Source: Sweltsa coloradensis
Taxonomy: Eukaryota > Arthropoda > Insecta > Plecoptera > Chloroperlidae
NCBI GenBank assembly: GCA_024449915.1
Contig: JAMZAV010000156.1
Coordinates: forward strand, 1 to 64,000
Length of the DNA stretch: 64,000 nt
Direction of reading: 5' to 3'
The position numbers and the translations under genes were made by a program. The notes beneath the pieces are model-generated. The model searched no databases. It was not told the DNA's origin and saw nothing but the letters and a program-made list of their open reading frames with translations. Shown here one piece after another: positions 1 through 11,975 of this stretch. Positions within the stretch are counted from its first letter, which is position 1. Every line of letters begins with the position of its first letter.

Positions 1-2286
1 TTTTCCCCGCTTCTCTAGTTCCCCGACCACGTGACTAGCTGCACGTGCGCTCGCATGCAAGTAGCCCTATTAGCTGGGCCGGTCTTATCAGCCAGGCTCA
101 GTGCGGCGGGCGAAACTACAGCAGTGAAATATACTGCGACAAATAGTATGTTTTCCTCTACAAGCGCGCTACGTATTAGTCGTACGAGGTACGTGAGGCG
201 ATGTTGAAACTAAGTTGTGACAATCAAGTCATTTCTAATTTGCAGCCGTCCGCGGTGGCTCATACGTTAGGGACGCTGGTCCTTATCGTTTGGCTTTGCC
301 CGCATAATGCATAGGTTTTGGAATCGTCCTTCATTGTCATCTATCACCACTAATCGTCTTATTGTCATAATTATTAAATTCGTATTACACAATAGGCGTA
401 CTGCACTCATCAATTGCAATAAAATAGCACCAAAAACGAGTACTGATTACACCATTTTATGACATAAAATATCTGAATTAATGATTGCTTTAATTGATTA
501 TACCCTGGATGTTTGAACAGCATATTTTAAAGTTCCGAATTTAGAAGAGGGTTAATCCTTTCTCTCCCCCCCCCCTTCCCCCCAATACGGGTTTCCTATA
601 ATTCTCCAATTAAAATATATTTGAAGTATCGTTTTCGGTGTGGCTATCCCTGATTTCGTCGTACGGCCGAACATCCGCGATCTCCTTGCTTCCACCCCTC
701 CCTCTCTCCCTCCCTTCCCCCTCCACTCTCTCGAATGTCATTAATCACACGGACTTCCCCTTCATTATACAGCGAACTTTATAGACGCGGTGTAATTAGT
801 TACACAAGTCAAGTACACCTAAATGATATTTAAGTTCGGTTGTTACGCAAAGTTATATCCTTGAATATGCATTTAAAATTAATTGATGTAACTGCTTTTC
901 TTAAACACATAACTTTTCACATGGGGTTTTGTATTAGCATTCAAGTATATTAATAGGTCATTATTTAAAAAGCAATACATTTTTCCACGGGAAGGGATTT
1001 GTCTTTTTATGTGATTGATTAATTGATTAAGATGTGGTTGCCAAGCTAAGTTATATTCACATAAATTACCCAGCATTATTATTGTTGATTGAGGAAAGGT
1101 TTTAATTTTGGTTTGAACAATATAAAACAGAATGAAAAGTACATGTTCAGTTTATATTATACTCTTCACCTTAAATCAATTTTAACATTCAAGTTCAATA
1201 CTTAATTATGTTTCTATGACATATGAGCAAAGTTTAGTCCATCTCTGATTTGAGTGGGACTTCAACTTTCATCTATGTAAGATCCCACGAAGTTGACCTT
1301 ATTGCTTGCAACATGAATGTCTGTCTGTTGATGACTGATGAGGATTCAAAAATAAGAATTGTGCATAATATGCGTTAAACAAATTATAAATTGTTGCATT
1401 ATATTTTGTGACATAAGTATTAGCAGTAATTACGCCTCAGATATGTATAAAGCCCGTTTAAAATACGAAACATTAACATCAAGCACAAGGACATTATCAT
1501 TTAAAACATTGCCAAGGTCTACTACCTATTGTGTAAAGCAATCACGGAGGAAAAATGTCGCATAGAATTGAATCAGACAAAGGGTTCATGATAGTTTATG
1601 ACTAATCGAAAATGTAGAATATACAAAAATCTTTTTCGTGCCGAGTACACATTAGTTTTGATAATATTCAACTAACCCTTTTCACGCGTGTTACTAGAAA
1701 TGGATGTTTAGGTCATTGTGCAGGAAATGTCCTGTTTGAGAGGTCTAAATTCCACCTAGCATTCGACTTGCCACCTAAAAAAACTTGGAAAAAGTTTCGG
1801 TCACGGGATTCGATGATGGGAAGGCCTCCCATCAGATTCCCAAGTATTACGCATAAGATACTTATCTTTGTACAGTGAGCACATGTAACTTCTTACACTT
1901 GATGAGTACATGTACAATGATTCCTAATTAAACTAATTCCGTGTTCTGCAGCACTCTGGGTGCAGTGAGTATATAAAAGCGTTTAATTCCCCCAAACGTA
2001 GAAATCTGATCGAGGTGAGTTACGTTGGTACCTCTGAAACTCGAGATGTGGGTCGGCTTCACACGCGCCCCTAACTCGAGATGTGCGTGTTGTTACTGTA
2101 GCGTAGTAGCGAACGTGCATGACTCTGCTAACCAAGGTTTCCTCGTTCCCGGGAGACCGAGTTCTCCAAATTACCTCTGACGTAGCAGTTATAATAATAT
2201 TATATAGAACGTATTCTAGGTAACCAGCCGGGACAGACGCTCAAACTAGGTACAACAGAATTAACGAGGGTATTGTGATGTAAGCC
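1..2286. other. Intergenic, no gene seen
   Basis: No open frame here resembles a protein family. The first ~240 bases are rich in CpG. A C/T-rich tract runs over about 560-740. A tRNA-like fragment starts near 243. The rest is AT-rich sequence without recognisable structure. Confidence 0.6.
243..300 (+). repeat. tRNA-like SINE head fragment
   Basis: The stretch GTCCGCGGTGGCTCATACG matches the start of the better preserved copy at 7624 over about 18 bases. It resembles a pol III A box (TGGCTCATACG). No B box follows, so this is a truncated piece. Confidence 0.35.
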
Positions 2287-2503
2287 GCTCTTCAGGTGAA
2301 CTAAAGGTATGTGTTGCGGATAGAAGAATTGTGAAGGGACGCCCGAGGAGTGTTTAAAAGGACTCAATCCCATGCATTCGCATTAGCGACTGAGTAAAAC
2401 CTCGAAAACCTTCAGTCAGGATTGCCGGTACGGATGGGATTCGAACCCGGGACCTCCGAATCACATTCAAACGCTTTACGCTCCAGCCAACACTGTCGGT
2501 AAC
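2287..2503 (-). mobile_element. tRNA-derived SINE
   Basis: Read on the minus strand, this starts with a tRNA-like head: an A-box-like TGTTGGCTGGAGCG, then a B box (GGTTCGAATCCC) about 40 bases on. A SINE body follows with the phrase CTGACTGAAGG and a CTCAGTC block. It aligns along its whole length with the copy at 5832-6080, with small indels, and shorter pieces recur at 30027 and 53563. No host gene is implied. The many copies and lack of a cloverleaf-only length argue against a functional tRNA gene. Confidence 0.75.
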
Positions 2504-2930
2504 TATAGGTACAACCCTAGCGAAACTACTTTATGTATAAATAAAAATAATAATAAAATGTGTAAGATATAAAAGCAAGAATTTAGAATTTGTGTACCCA
2601 TCAATAGAGGTATTAGGGTAGAGGTTTACCCATCAAATTAAATTTAGGTTTTTGATAATGCTGAAGAGCGAGTAACTGGCGGTGAAAATAATTGAAACTT
2701 AATTAGAAAAGTTATGAATCATTCTTCCTGATTTTCAGTGGTATTTGGGACTGGTATCTTGTTTTGTATCTCTTCATACAAACTGAATTATAAGAATTAA
2801 TAGGTAGGTATTTGTATTGAAAAAAGAATATCATATTTGATTCTGTTTTGCTCGAAAGTGGGGAATTAGCGATGACAATTGGAGGTATTAAACACGTCCA
2901 TCAGACGTGCAAGCTAGGTCTACACATGGG

Positions 2931-3350
2931 GGCGCTCACCGATGTGTTATGCGGCGAGCAAGGGAAGCCGCGCTCCTCCACGGAACACACCAGCAGTGCG
3001 ATTCTGTAAAATAGTCGCTATGATAGCGATAGCGATCACGGTTGATATGAAATATCAATCGTTATAAATTATCGTTATCGACCTGATTCTGTAAAATAGT
3101 CGCTACGGCCGCCATTTATCGTCTCTTGATAGCATAGCATAGCGACTCCTTTTTCATTCTCGTTATCATAGCGATCGCTATCATTTTTTACAGAATCAGT
3201 CGACACGCAAAATTGTCGCTAAAGTGCCGGATAACGATCGTTATCTTCCATAACGATTTTACAGAATCAGACCGCAGGGCCGTGACGAGGAGTATGGCCA
3301 CCACCCCTACGACCCCGTGCTCCAGCCAGCCCCCGTCTCCGCGACCTTGA
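2931..3350 (-). pseudogene. Partial duplicate of the 3396-3656 exon, split by an insertion
   Basis: Two blocks, 2931-2993 and about 3278-3350, repeat the 3' part of the exon at 3396-3656 almost exactly, including the splice-donor-like CATCG|GTGAGC. The copy begins at the codons for Gln-Gly-Arg-Gly and lies in the same orientation, just downstream on the minus strand. A 284-base inverted-repeat element divides it. One codon differs (Lys to Glu in the stretch before the membrane segment). I see no good acceptor with a pyrimidine tract before it, so I read it as a dead duplicate, not an alternative exon. Confidence 0.6.
2994..3277. mobile_element. Inverted-repeat element (MITE-like), nested structure
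   Basis: The two copies of the exon fragment show where the insert begins and ends: the uninterrupted copy reads ...ACACCAGGGCCG..., and here a CAG is present on both sides of the extra DNA. The insert has 13-bp perfect inverted ends GATTCTGTAAAAT / ATTTTACAGAATC, set a few bases in from each junction. A second, inner pair of the same motif lies near 3084-3097 and 3186-3198, so one such element seems to sit inside another. AGCGAT-type short palindromes fill the interior. It has no coding capacity. The 3-bp duplication would fit several DNA-transposon superfamilies, so I leave the class open. Confidence 0.7.
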
Positions 3351-3395
3351 CTACTGACTACCTGCCCCTACTGACCACCAACACTCTGCGCTCAC

Positions 3396-3656
3396 CGATG
3401 TGTTATGCGGCGAGCAAGGGAAGCCGCGCTCCTCCACGGAACACACCAGGGCCGTGACGAGGAGTATGGCGACCACCCCTACGACCCCGTGCTTCAGCCA
3501 GCCCCCGTCTCCGCGACCTTGAGTCAGCTTCTTCACGGAGGGGAGTCCCGCTAGGTCCTCGGAGGTGAAGGACAGACGCGACGCCGAGGCGAGGATGGCG
3601 TCGAGACGCCTGGACGCCTCCTTCATGGTCGCGCTCTCGTCTGGTTGACCTTTCAT
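3396..3656 (-). CDS. Possible first coding exon of a single-pass membrane protein
   Basis: On the minus strand an ATG (3656-3654) opens 87 codons that end exactly at a splice-donor-like CATCG|GTGAGC (GT at 3395-3394), phase 0. The frame is GC-rich at third positions, unlike the flanking DNA. The peptide has a polar, charged N-terminal part of about 62 residues, then one hydrophobic run (HGVVGVVAILLVTALV, about residues 63-79), then a short Cys-containing tail with a possible N-glycosylation site (NTS). This is the layout of a type II or tail-out membrane protein whose main domain would lie in exons left of the window. A CpG-rich block lies upstream at 4080-4360. I do not recognise the family. 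The frame stays open upstream as far as 3713, but without another ATG. It could instead be a chance frame or part of a repeat. Confidence 0.4.
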
Positions 3657-3713
3657 CCCAGTGGTCACGAGGGCCAATCTATTCAACACACGCTCAACTG
3701 CGATTACCACCAA

Positions 3714-4079
3714 ACCGTGTTTATTATTCCCTCCAAAGTGTATTTAGCGTTCATTAATTACCAACCTAACAACTTCAACCCCAAACAACTGTCACTGTTC
3801 TTATTTTTCAAGTATTTAGACTACAAACACTTTTACTACAAGTTTATTTTTCTCTTTTTATGACTGATTGTTTTCTTCAAGTACTCAAAACAACGAACGC
3901 ACTAATCTAACCGAATTCAACTGTTTGATTCATTGCTTTTCAACACTATAATACATTTAAAAAAACATGCCCTTAAAACGGCTACCTTCCACCTACAAAT
4001 GAGTACATATAAAGACACTGTCGCCCGTTTATCACCAACCGAGTAGGTACCGGCTAAACTGAAAAACCTTAAAATAATC
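3714..4079. other. Possible 5' leader, otherwise nothing seen
   Basis: AT-rich sequence between the putative exon and the CpG-rich block. It could be untranslated leader or intron of the minus-strand gene. No structure supports either reading. Confidence 0.3.
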
Positions 4080-4360
4080 TTGTGTTAAACGAGTGTTTTG
4101 GCACCGGCGTCTCTAATCATCGTCAGACGTGTCGCGCACTTAACCTTTCTAATTAACACGAGCGTTTAACGGCGAAGACCCCGGCGATGATCGCGTCTGG
4201 GCTACCGCACTGCGTGGCGCACTAGAGCCTAATGTGATGGCCCGCCCGTCCCGTCCCGTCCGATACTCTATACTCTGTAGCGGGATAGAGAGAGCCGGGC
4301 GGCCCACCAGGGCGCATGCGCGCGGTCGATGACGACACGACGTGCGGGACGGGGGTGAAA
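4080..4360. promoter_or_regulatory. CpG-rich block, possible promoter
   Basis: This short block is much richer in G, C and CpG than its surroundings, with repeated CCCGTCC words, and ends in an abrupt return to AT-rich DNA. It lies about 420 bases upstream of the ATG of the possible minus-strand exon at 3396-3656. I see no clear TATA box. A promoter role is inference. Confidence 0.3.
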
Positions 4361-4394
4361 AATAATGAAAAGTTCACAGAAAATGTCTCTATGA

Positions 4395-4645
4395 TGTTGT
4401 GTTTTAAAGGATGGACACTGGGGTATCTTGTCTGTATGCTTGCCTAAGGAGGGCGATACAATCGCAACTATGTGGACATATTTAAGTGTTAACCTATTGT
4501 ATGTATACTGAAATGTTTATGTTGTTCTGTTTTTTTTTATTATTTATGTTTTTATATGCTTTTATATTTATTTAATCCTACCTCAATGTAAAATGGAAGC
4601 AATGCTGTATAAAAGTGAACCAATAAAGAAAGAAAGAAAGAAATA
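4395..4645 (+). mobile_element. 3' end of a LINE
   Basis: The block ends in CCAATAAAGAAAGAAAGAAAG: a polyadenylation-like AATAAA (4622-4627) running into an AAAG microsatellite, the usual 3' end of many insect LINEs. The 200 bases before it read like a 3' untranslated region (TGTTTTTATATGCT repeats, CCTACCTCAATGTAAAATGG). No reverse-transcriptase coding remains, so the copy is heavily 5'-truncated. Confidence 0.5.
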
Positions 4646-5740
4646 TTGACATTCAAAACTTTGATATAATGCATATAAGCTTACTTATAAATATTTGTAA
4701 ATTTTCAACCAAATTTTAACTTTATCTTAATTTGTGTGTTCAAAATGAATGAATCTGAATAAATTATAGTAATTGTAATGACATTTTGACGTTCAAGTGG
4801 CATTCCGACACGTTTTTTACGTTTAAAAACCTCAAAATTTAATCGTTACTGGCTGTGAAAGTTTTCAGAACAATTCTTTGATAATATTATGTTAGAAATA
4901 TGATGTTCTGCCTCTGAGTTATTAATTTTAACAATCTTTGTGTTTAATCAGGTCTCCATTCTCATATCTATTCCTGAAATCTTAAATTTATGCTTGTAGG
5001 TTACATCTGCTTTTACATATTCCCGTGTTCTAGTTATATCACGTCCCGTTATATACCCCATCTACTTTTGCATACATTTCCCTTGCACTTACATTATAAA
5101 GTAGATGTTAGATATAAAAACTAATGTATAAACATGCTTACTTCACTTGCATATGCATTAGTTACCTTGCCATTACATCAAGCCTGGGACACACGGCGTT
5201 GCACTTTAACCCGAGGCATCTCCTACTCACAAAGTTCACCCTGCATCCATCTTAAAACTCTTTCAAACTTTCTGTCACGTTTCCCGACATTTACATATTT
5301 TTCAGTTCACATTTATACGTTTGGCTTTTCCTAACTTTATGACAGTGGTTAACATAAAATCAGGGGTCTTCTCTTAGAACCACACGCTCGCTCGTGTGAA
5401 TGCGCCCTGGTGGCGTATGGTGGTAGTAACACTTATCTCCGAGGCATTAATATTCTCGGCAAATATTTGCTCTAAAACACGTCGGCAAGTTTATGTCGCG
5501 ACGAAGTTGCGTAGATTGCGAGATTTTGTACCGCGATTTCCGAGATTATAAAGTTTTTGAACTTACTACGTGTTGCAGCTACCGATTGAGCTGGCTCATC
5601 GCTGCAGCGCGCGAGATTCTAATGCTGGGGGTAGCAGATTCCATGCCTCTGACTGAAGATTTCTTGTGCAGTATCCCTCAGTCAGAGTGTGAATGCCAAC
5701 ACGATTTAAAAAGATTTCTGTCTATCTTTATTACATAAAC
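4646..5740. other. Intergenic, no gene seen
   Basis: AT-rich sequence. An 81-codon open frame lies at 5493-5738 on the plus strand, but it has no recognisable motif and no splice or repeat context that would make it convincing. Confidence 0.5.
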
Positions 5741-5743
5741 CTA

Positions 5744-5831
5744 CTAAGTCTGTAGTAAATTTATCCGGATTTTTAAATTTGGTGGAGGTGCCGGGTCTCT
5801 AATCGAGGTATGAGAATGTAAAAATCGCGCT
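5744..5831 (+). repeat. Repeat tail with GGTGGAGGTGCCGGGTC core
   Basis: The segment GTAGTAAATTTATCCGG ... GGTGGAGGTGCCGGGTC ... GAGAATGTAAAAA recurs at 8436-8515 with about 80% identity by eye. The core alone recurs near 18194, 20287 (reverse) and 23890. It appears to be the 3' part of a dispersed repeat. A SINE has inserted at its end (5832-6080), and the repeat resumes after it with the duplicated target. Confidence 0.6.
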
Positions 5832-6080
5832 TTTTTTCCGTGGGAAACCTGTTATAGGGAGCAATTGTCCCTCTTCAGGTGAACTAGGTATGTGCGGATA
5901 GGAAATTGTGAAGGGATGTCCGAGGGCTGTTTAAGAGGACTCAATCCCTTGCATTCGCCTTTATGACTGAGGAAAACCTCGGAAAAAACCTTCAGTCAGG
6001 ATTGCCGGTCTCGACGGGATTCGAGCCCGGGACCTCCCGAATCAGAGTCGAGCGCTTAGCGCCCGAGCCAACACTGTCGG
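5832..6080 (-). mobile_element. tRNA-derived SINE with target-site duplication
   Basis: This is the best preserved SINE. On the minus strand it opens with ACAGTGTTGGCTCGGGCGC (A-box-like), then a B box within CCCGGGCTCGAATCCCG, then a body with CTGACTGAAGG and CTCAGTC. It ends in a run of A (T on the plus strand from 5832). TAAAAATCGCGCT at 5819-5831 and TAAAATCGCGCT at 6081-6092 flank it as the target-site duplication, differing by one A. This defines both ends and shows LINE-type integration into an older repeat. Confidence 0.85.
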
Positions 6081-6099
6081 TAAAATCGCGCTGAATTTT

Positions 6100-7219
6100 A
6101 GGAGATACCTTATCAACTCATTTTTATCACGCATTTTTAATAGCAGGCCTTGCACTTTTGATACAATTTTTAATTTGTTTTTGTGGAAATAAAGATTTTT
6201 GCAGAAGTAATAAATTTTTTTTATATCGTTTACGTTGTTTTGTAACTCAAGTATTACCAGGCATTTACCGTTATCTTGACATTTGAAAAATTATTTTTTC
6301 TACAGATACTTTTTAACAACTTCATTGTTTTATATTTATAATTATTATGTTAATATTATTAATTATACAATTCTCTCTTGGATAAATAGTAAGCCTATTG
6401 GTACTCAGTGGTTGGAAAACTAAATTAAAATGTTTAACAATAACATTTCTCTTTTACTTTTTACTCCTTACATTTCATCATAAAAATAAATAAATACCAG
6501 CTCAGACGACTTACGACCGCATAGGGTTTTGGGTACGTGACAATACTACAAACATGAAAAACGATATTTTTCGCCTCCCTTGAAAAAGCAGCTTAGGTCA
6601 AATGATAGACATGGAAAGAAAAAGGTTAACCTCCTCGTAAAAAATTCAATCAGTCAGGTTTCGCCACAAAAATATGTTTTTTGAAAGTGGGGGAGAACGT
6701 GGTAAAATAAAAAGTAGATTTACATTTTATTGGCCTCGTTTGAAGTTAGGATTCATATCTCGGAAAGTCTAAACCCCTCACTGGAACAACTCGGGGAGGG
6801 GAAGGTTATCTGGAACTCTCCAGGGATTTCGTTATATTTCATTCATGCGATGAAATTAAATAACGTGCAATCGTGTGCCCTACCAATTCAACACAACCGG
6901 CCAATCATAAACGAGTCTGGTGCACAGGTGGAATACAATTACGTTCATATGAGTTGACATGCCAATCCAACAGCCTTGTGCACTATCTCACACTCACACA
7001 AAATTGTTTTTTTTTTGCTTTGTTTGTTTTTGGAAACACATAGTACTTCTTTCATCACAATTTTACTCTAACAAACACAAGACCAACTTTATAGTTATAA
7101 TAATATTATTAAATAACGTCGTCTTGACATGAACATAAATCAAGAACCAGCATGGACATACATTCAGTTATGGTACACTCGAGTTGCCTACAGTAGTGAA
7201 GGCTTTCACATCTTTCAAC

Positions 7220-7223
<4 letters not shown>
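6100..7223. other. Intergenic, no gene seen
   Basis: AT-rich DNA. A 75-codon frame at 6730-6957 has no recognisable motif. Nothing repetitive was found by eye. Confidence 0.5.

Positions 7224-7253
<30 letters not shown>
7224..7253. repeat. (CT)n microsatellite
   Basis: An uninterrupted run of about 15 CT dinucleotides. Confidence 0.95.
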
Positions 7254-7255
<2 letters not shown>

Positions 7256-7623
7256 ATATAGATCCGTATAGTCTTAGAACCTAACGGTTATAACACTTTT
7301 CTTGATCAACCCTTGTAGTTGCATAATGTATGTTCTCCACGGATCGAACGGATACTTCTATTCAAAGTGTATCGCTACACTTATTGCTATTGTAAAATAC
7401 TGCTTGCTGCTGAGTGCTGACTGCGGATCTTTAAAGTTACTGAACTCAGAATGCTGCCTCTTATTTTATTCATGCTAATATCATTAGGGGTAGCTCAGAG
7501 ACGGCATACGTAGGTGGTTAACTTTTTATTGAAAATATTGAACGATTTGCGAAAGTAAGTACAATGTTTATTAGCGACGCACGGCATACATTTATACTCT
7601 CGTTGAAGTATGAACGCAATTGT

Positions 7624-7715
7624 CGTCCGCGGTGGCTCATATGATTCGGGTGAAGGTCCGTAGCCTATGACACTATAGGAGGACGCGGATTTGAGTCCCA
7701 TATAATACACTTTGG
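7624..7715 (+). repeat. tRNA-like SINE head
   Basis: GTCCGCGGTGGCTCATATG gives an A-box-like element (TGGCTCATATG), and GGATTTGAGTCCC about 60 bases on gives a B box. The spacing fits a tRNA-derived pol III promoter. The same start is found at 243. The acceptor stem does not pair convincingly, so I call it SINE-derived, not a tRNA gene. Confidence 0.5.
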
Positions 7716-8133
7716 TTAAATTTTCCTTCACCTTTATTATATACTATCATCACTCATAGAATACATAGACGTTAAGCAACAAAAATCATATTAAATCAAA
7801 TAAACGCAATTTAATTTTCTTTTACTACATAAAATGAACATTTTCACGAAAGTTAATAATAAGTACTTGTTTTTTTCCATTTTAAAAGTGTATTTTGTTT
7901 CGAAGGAGATTTCAAAGTGTCCATTAACCCCCCAATTGACCCCCTTCCCCTGGTGGTTCCACATGTTGGATAAATAGAAACACACAAATGTCGAGTTTCT
8001 TTAAGGAGTATCAAATAGAAGTCTCCCCTATGCAGCTCGTCCAAATAGAAGACATATTCTGTCGCCTACTTGAGATTCTCGTCGAACACTTGGGGGCCCA
8101 GGTGGCGGCTAGTTGAGCTAGGTCAGCGAGGGA

Positions 8134-8154
8134 GGGGGGGGGGGGGGGGGGGGG
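8134..8154. repeat. Poly-G tract
   Basis: An uninterrupted run of 21 G. Similar long G or C runs occur at least six times in the window. Confidence 0.95.
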
Positions 8155-8255
8155 TGTCAGCACCAGCCACCCACCGCCACCTAGGGTACGTGCTGGAAGT
8201 GAAACATACGGGCGGCGGTGACGCTGTGGCCTGTCAAGTCTCGACACGGGTTTAT

Positions 8256-8515
8256 TAGATCTAGATGTTGGTCGTAGCGATAGAGGTAGCCCAGGTGTTG
8301 AGTGAGAGACTTCATTCGGGAGGTTTCTGGTTCGATACCCGTCATCCTTGAATCTTAACACTTACAATTGTCAGTCAGGATGCTTGAGTGAGTCATTGAA
8401 CAACCTTCCTGTTGTGGCCCGTTACCCTACTCTAGTCTGTACGTAGTAAATTTGTCCTGGATTTTAGATATGGCGGAGGTGCCGGGTCACTAACGCGTGT
8501 GTGAGAATGTAAAAA
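8256..8515 (+). mobile_element. SINE copy with tRNA-like head and GGCGGAGGTGCCGGGTC tail
   Basis: The head carries an A-box-like stretch (GATAGAGGTAGCCCAGG) and a B box (GGTTCGATACCC) after GGGAGGTTTCT. The middle has GTCAGTCAGGATGC. The tail from about 8436 matches the repeat tail at 5744. It therefore joins, in one element, the head type seen at 5832 and the tail type seen at 5744, and probably represents the fullest copy of this family in the window. Confidence 0.6.
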
Positions 8516-10979
8516 ACGTTAAGATTTCTTTGCTATACCTTGAATAATGGAAATTTCTCGTAAACGTTCTCCCCGACTGCGTCTCGAACTCAGAACCTTC
8601 GGCTTTACACACCATTGATGAAAGCTTTGAATAACGGATGCCATCAAAGCTAGGTTATGCTTAAGAACCCTGATCATACTGCGATAGTCATACGGGAATA
8701 GTTTTTTTAATTCCCGAAACTTTGCACTTGTATATTACAGTGGTTGTTATCGACTTAAATGTTTTATATTAATGTAAAATGAACTGTACTTACTTCAAAA
8801 CTAAAATAATAATTCGCTTCATATTAAACTACCAGATCGCCATCGATAACGATACATTATACATTTTGAAGTTAACTTTCGATATTCCTAACTTTAAAGC
8901 ATACTCTGTGGAGGCTGGTTACTCATGATAAGGACCGTAAATAAAAATCGATAATCAATCCCTTTATCTCAATGTATCTCCAATCGTATATACCATGTTG
9001 TGTTGTGAGCCAGTGTATTTTATTTTATCTATCATGTTTTTACTGATATTGTATTAACAAGCAACATTTTACCGATATAACATGTATTACATGTGTTTAA
9101 ATGTGTGAACTTTATGTATACTGTTTTGAATTTAAACCATACCTTATATACTAGTAGGCGCAATCTGCCCCTAGCCTGGTTTCCCATAGAACAATCTTGA
9201 GACCCAAACGATAATAGCTCAACGTCCAAAACTAATTCCGTTATTCCCTGCTCTCGACATTTCACAAGATATTCGTCTGTCGCGCCTGGAAGTACTTCTC
9301 ACTTATGATTGGTTAATTATCGGCGGGGAAACGTCCAATCACAGCTGTCACAACTCTGGTTTTGAGTTTCAATGCAACTTCATTCAAGCCACACGATGTG
9401 GACGTCTCGACTGACGTGTTGAACGAACGTTTGGATAGAGAATGTCAGTTTCAAGAATTGTGTCATGGCTGAAACCGCTTCGGGGTGGCCGATTACACGT
9501 ACAACACCCGGATATTACAAACTGTCCTAGGGCGCCGCAAGTCTGGAGTTTTAATCACAGAGTAAAAACTAATGTGTCACTTACTTCACAATTTAATTAT
9601 ATTCTCACCGCCAACAATTGAGCACAAACTCTCTAGATTCGCGAGTTGATATGATTTGAATTCATAAAATATGTATAGTGGATATTCAAACCAGAAAACA
9701 CATTCTGTTTTGACTGTACATGGTTCCTATACAGAATAACTACATAAACCTACAATCTCAAATCTCAATCTATACTGTACATAACTATCTATTTAAACCC
9801 AATTTAGGCCTAACTATGTATACTTTTTATACATCAGCATGATACATTTTATAATACCGTATCTATTTATATTAGTTTTTATATACTGCGTTTATATTTT
9901 TGAATCAACACGGTGAAGTGGAAGAATAATCCCTGATGGATCAAAACTCGCAATTTTTTGTTGTGCCTATTACATATCCATAATACATATTAATGTTTTG
10001 TGATCACAAAAATAAATATACTATACTGCTTCCATTTTTAAATAATTCAAATCATTGCTCACATTATAATCATAAACTGCAAGCAATAGACCGTAAAACT
10101 GTAACTGACCACCCAATATATCATTCTTTATCGATTTTGTGTGCTTGTTTTAGTATTGTATTGGCATTGGCTAATAATTGGTTACTATTTTCAGTAACTT
10201 GCGATTTATTAGCAATCAAGAGACTATACTGACTAACGTCTAGGATTTCCCCAGCAAGCTGCAGCCTCTATTAGGAAGGGATTTAAAAATAGAGTATCAA
10301 AAAATCTGTCCCTAGCCTTGAGGGAAGCTGAAACCTATCCCTTATTTATACCGGGACAGACGGGAGCGTATTGTCTTTCATTCCCCCATTTCCGTTCCCA
10401 GTAAACCATTAAACATTGTTTTCTTCAAGCCATTATAAATCTCCGCCTACAGAGGGAGCCCCAACTTTTCTCTTGCGGTGTTCGAAACATATGATGCTCA
10501 TTGTTGCTATGATGTGGCGTGCAGTGCAGTGGCCAGCTGGGTCAGGGTGTAGCAGCCAATAGTTTGTCAAACCAGGGACTTTTATCTTCAGCTAAATCGT
10601 TAAATCACAGAGAATCGTGGAAATTCATTCATGGGTTTAGTTCATGATAAATTTCCATCCAATTCTTATCGTTTGTCATATTTAGCAAAACAAATCTGAT
10701 TTATAAAGAGGTTTAAAGTATCAATTTCTAGATAATAAATCCGAGTATGTCGAAGTCAGAATTACTATAAATATTTCAAGCCCCCCAACAATTTAGCTCG
10801 GGTTTTTTTTTTTTGTATGGTTGTTTTTCTTCGTTTTGTCAACCTTGCAGCCAAACAAACATTATCCAAAGATTAATAGTATAGTAGACAGCGATTTTCA
10901 AATAGACCATGTTTATCGTACATTATTGTTCTTTTAACTAGGTGTATTGTTTTGTACAATCGAGAATTTTTCATGAATA
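8516..10979. other. Intergenic, no gene seen
   Basis: AT-rich sequence with short open frames that show no family motif. A weak B-box-like block in reverse near 8545-8610 might be a worn SINE. I see nothing else. Confidence 0.5.
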
Positions 10980-11510
10980 TGTACTTTACATTTTTATCGA
11001 TTTTTAGTGCGATATGTTTCGTGTCTATTGGCCAGTCTACTCAACGTTGGGACTACACTTGGTATTTTACCCATCGGATTTGGATGCTACGGGTATGGGA
11101 CTTGTGAAAGAGAAGAGAGAAAAATGTTGCCTACTCCTCCTGATCAAGGCCATTAACTATACTTCTTGTAGGTTTTGTCCGATATTCTTTGAGCGACAGG
11201 TGTTGCAATTTCTGACCAACGGTGGGGCTACAACGTATATATCATGGAATTAAGTTAGTGATGTAGTACCTTTTAAAAGAAAAAGTTTAAATAGTTAGCC
11301 AGAATCCATAGAATAACGCTTTTAATATAAGTTTTTACGGTAAATAATACCAATTGACAGGTAACAAAGAAAACTTGACAACAAGCACCTACAATGCGTA
11401 GGAAGCAAAACAAAGAACTTCCAAAAGTAAAGATATCCCATGCAAACTAAAAATTTTAAAAAGCTCATCCATCAACGCGGCGGGACTTTAGCGTTTTCCT
11501 AGTAAATAAA
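10980..11510 (+). repeat. Dispersed repeat, GGTGGGGCTAC family
   Basis: CGATTTTTAGTGCGATAT at about 10996 and GACCAACGGTGGGGCTACAA at 11214 recur in the same order at about 15454-15520. The right end, GCGGCGGGACTTTAGCG then TTTTCCTAGTA at 11478-11505, matches about 15650-15680 and, in reverse, 63512-63540. The copy is interrupted near 11030-11205 by unrelated sequence. Too worn to classify, and no coding capacity. Confidence 0.55.
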
Positions 11511-11975
11511 AATCTCTCTAGTATCTGTCGACTCACTAAATTGGAAAAAAAATTATTTTCAGAGGTGGCCATTAGGCCTATTTGTCTTCTGCACTACTAT
11601 TTCGCATTGCAAATGGTCGTTTATACTTCGTTTCGGGATCCACAGTCTTGCAATTCTCAAACATACTACTTGTAGCAAAGATGTTGGAAAAGTATATAGT
11701 AGACTAGCGATTTTTCATAAATTTGTTATGTATCCATGTATTCATAATACCTTTTTGGTTCATTTTAACTTCTACTGATAACACTATTATTCTTATCGTG
11801 CATTTCAATATTGTATAAGTACTTGCGGATATTTGCACCCTCGCCATTGTGTGTGTATACCGGGGTGGGTGGGTGTCTAACATCCCCAGTCTATCGTTGC
11901 ATCTCTGGGAATATCTGTGGGTAGTTTATCTTCCCCGACCGTGGTTTGCGGGATGCTCGGCAGATCCAGGGGGAG

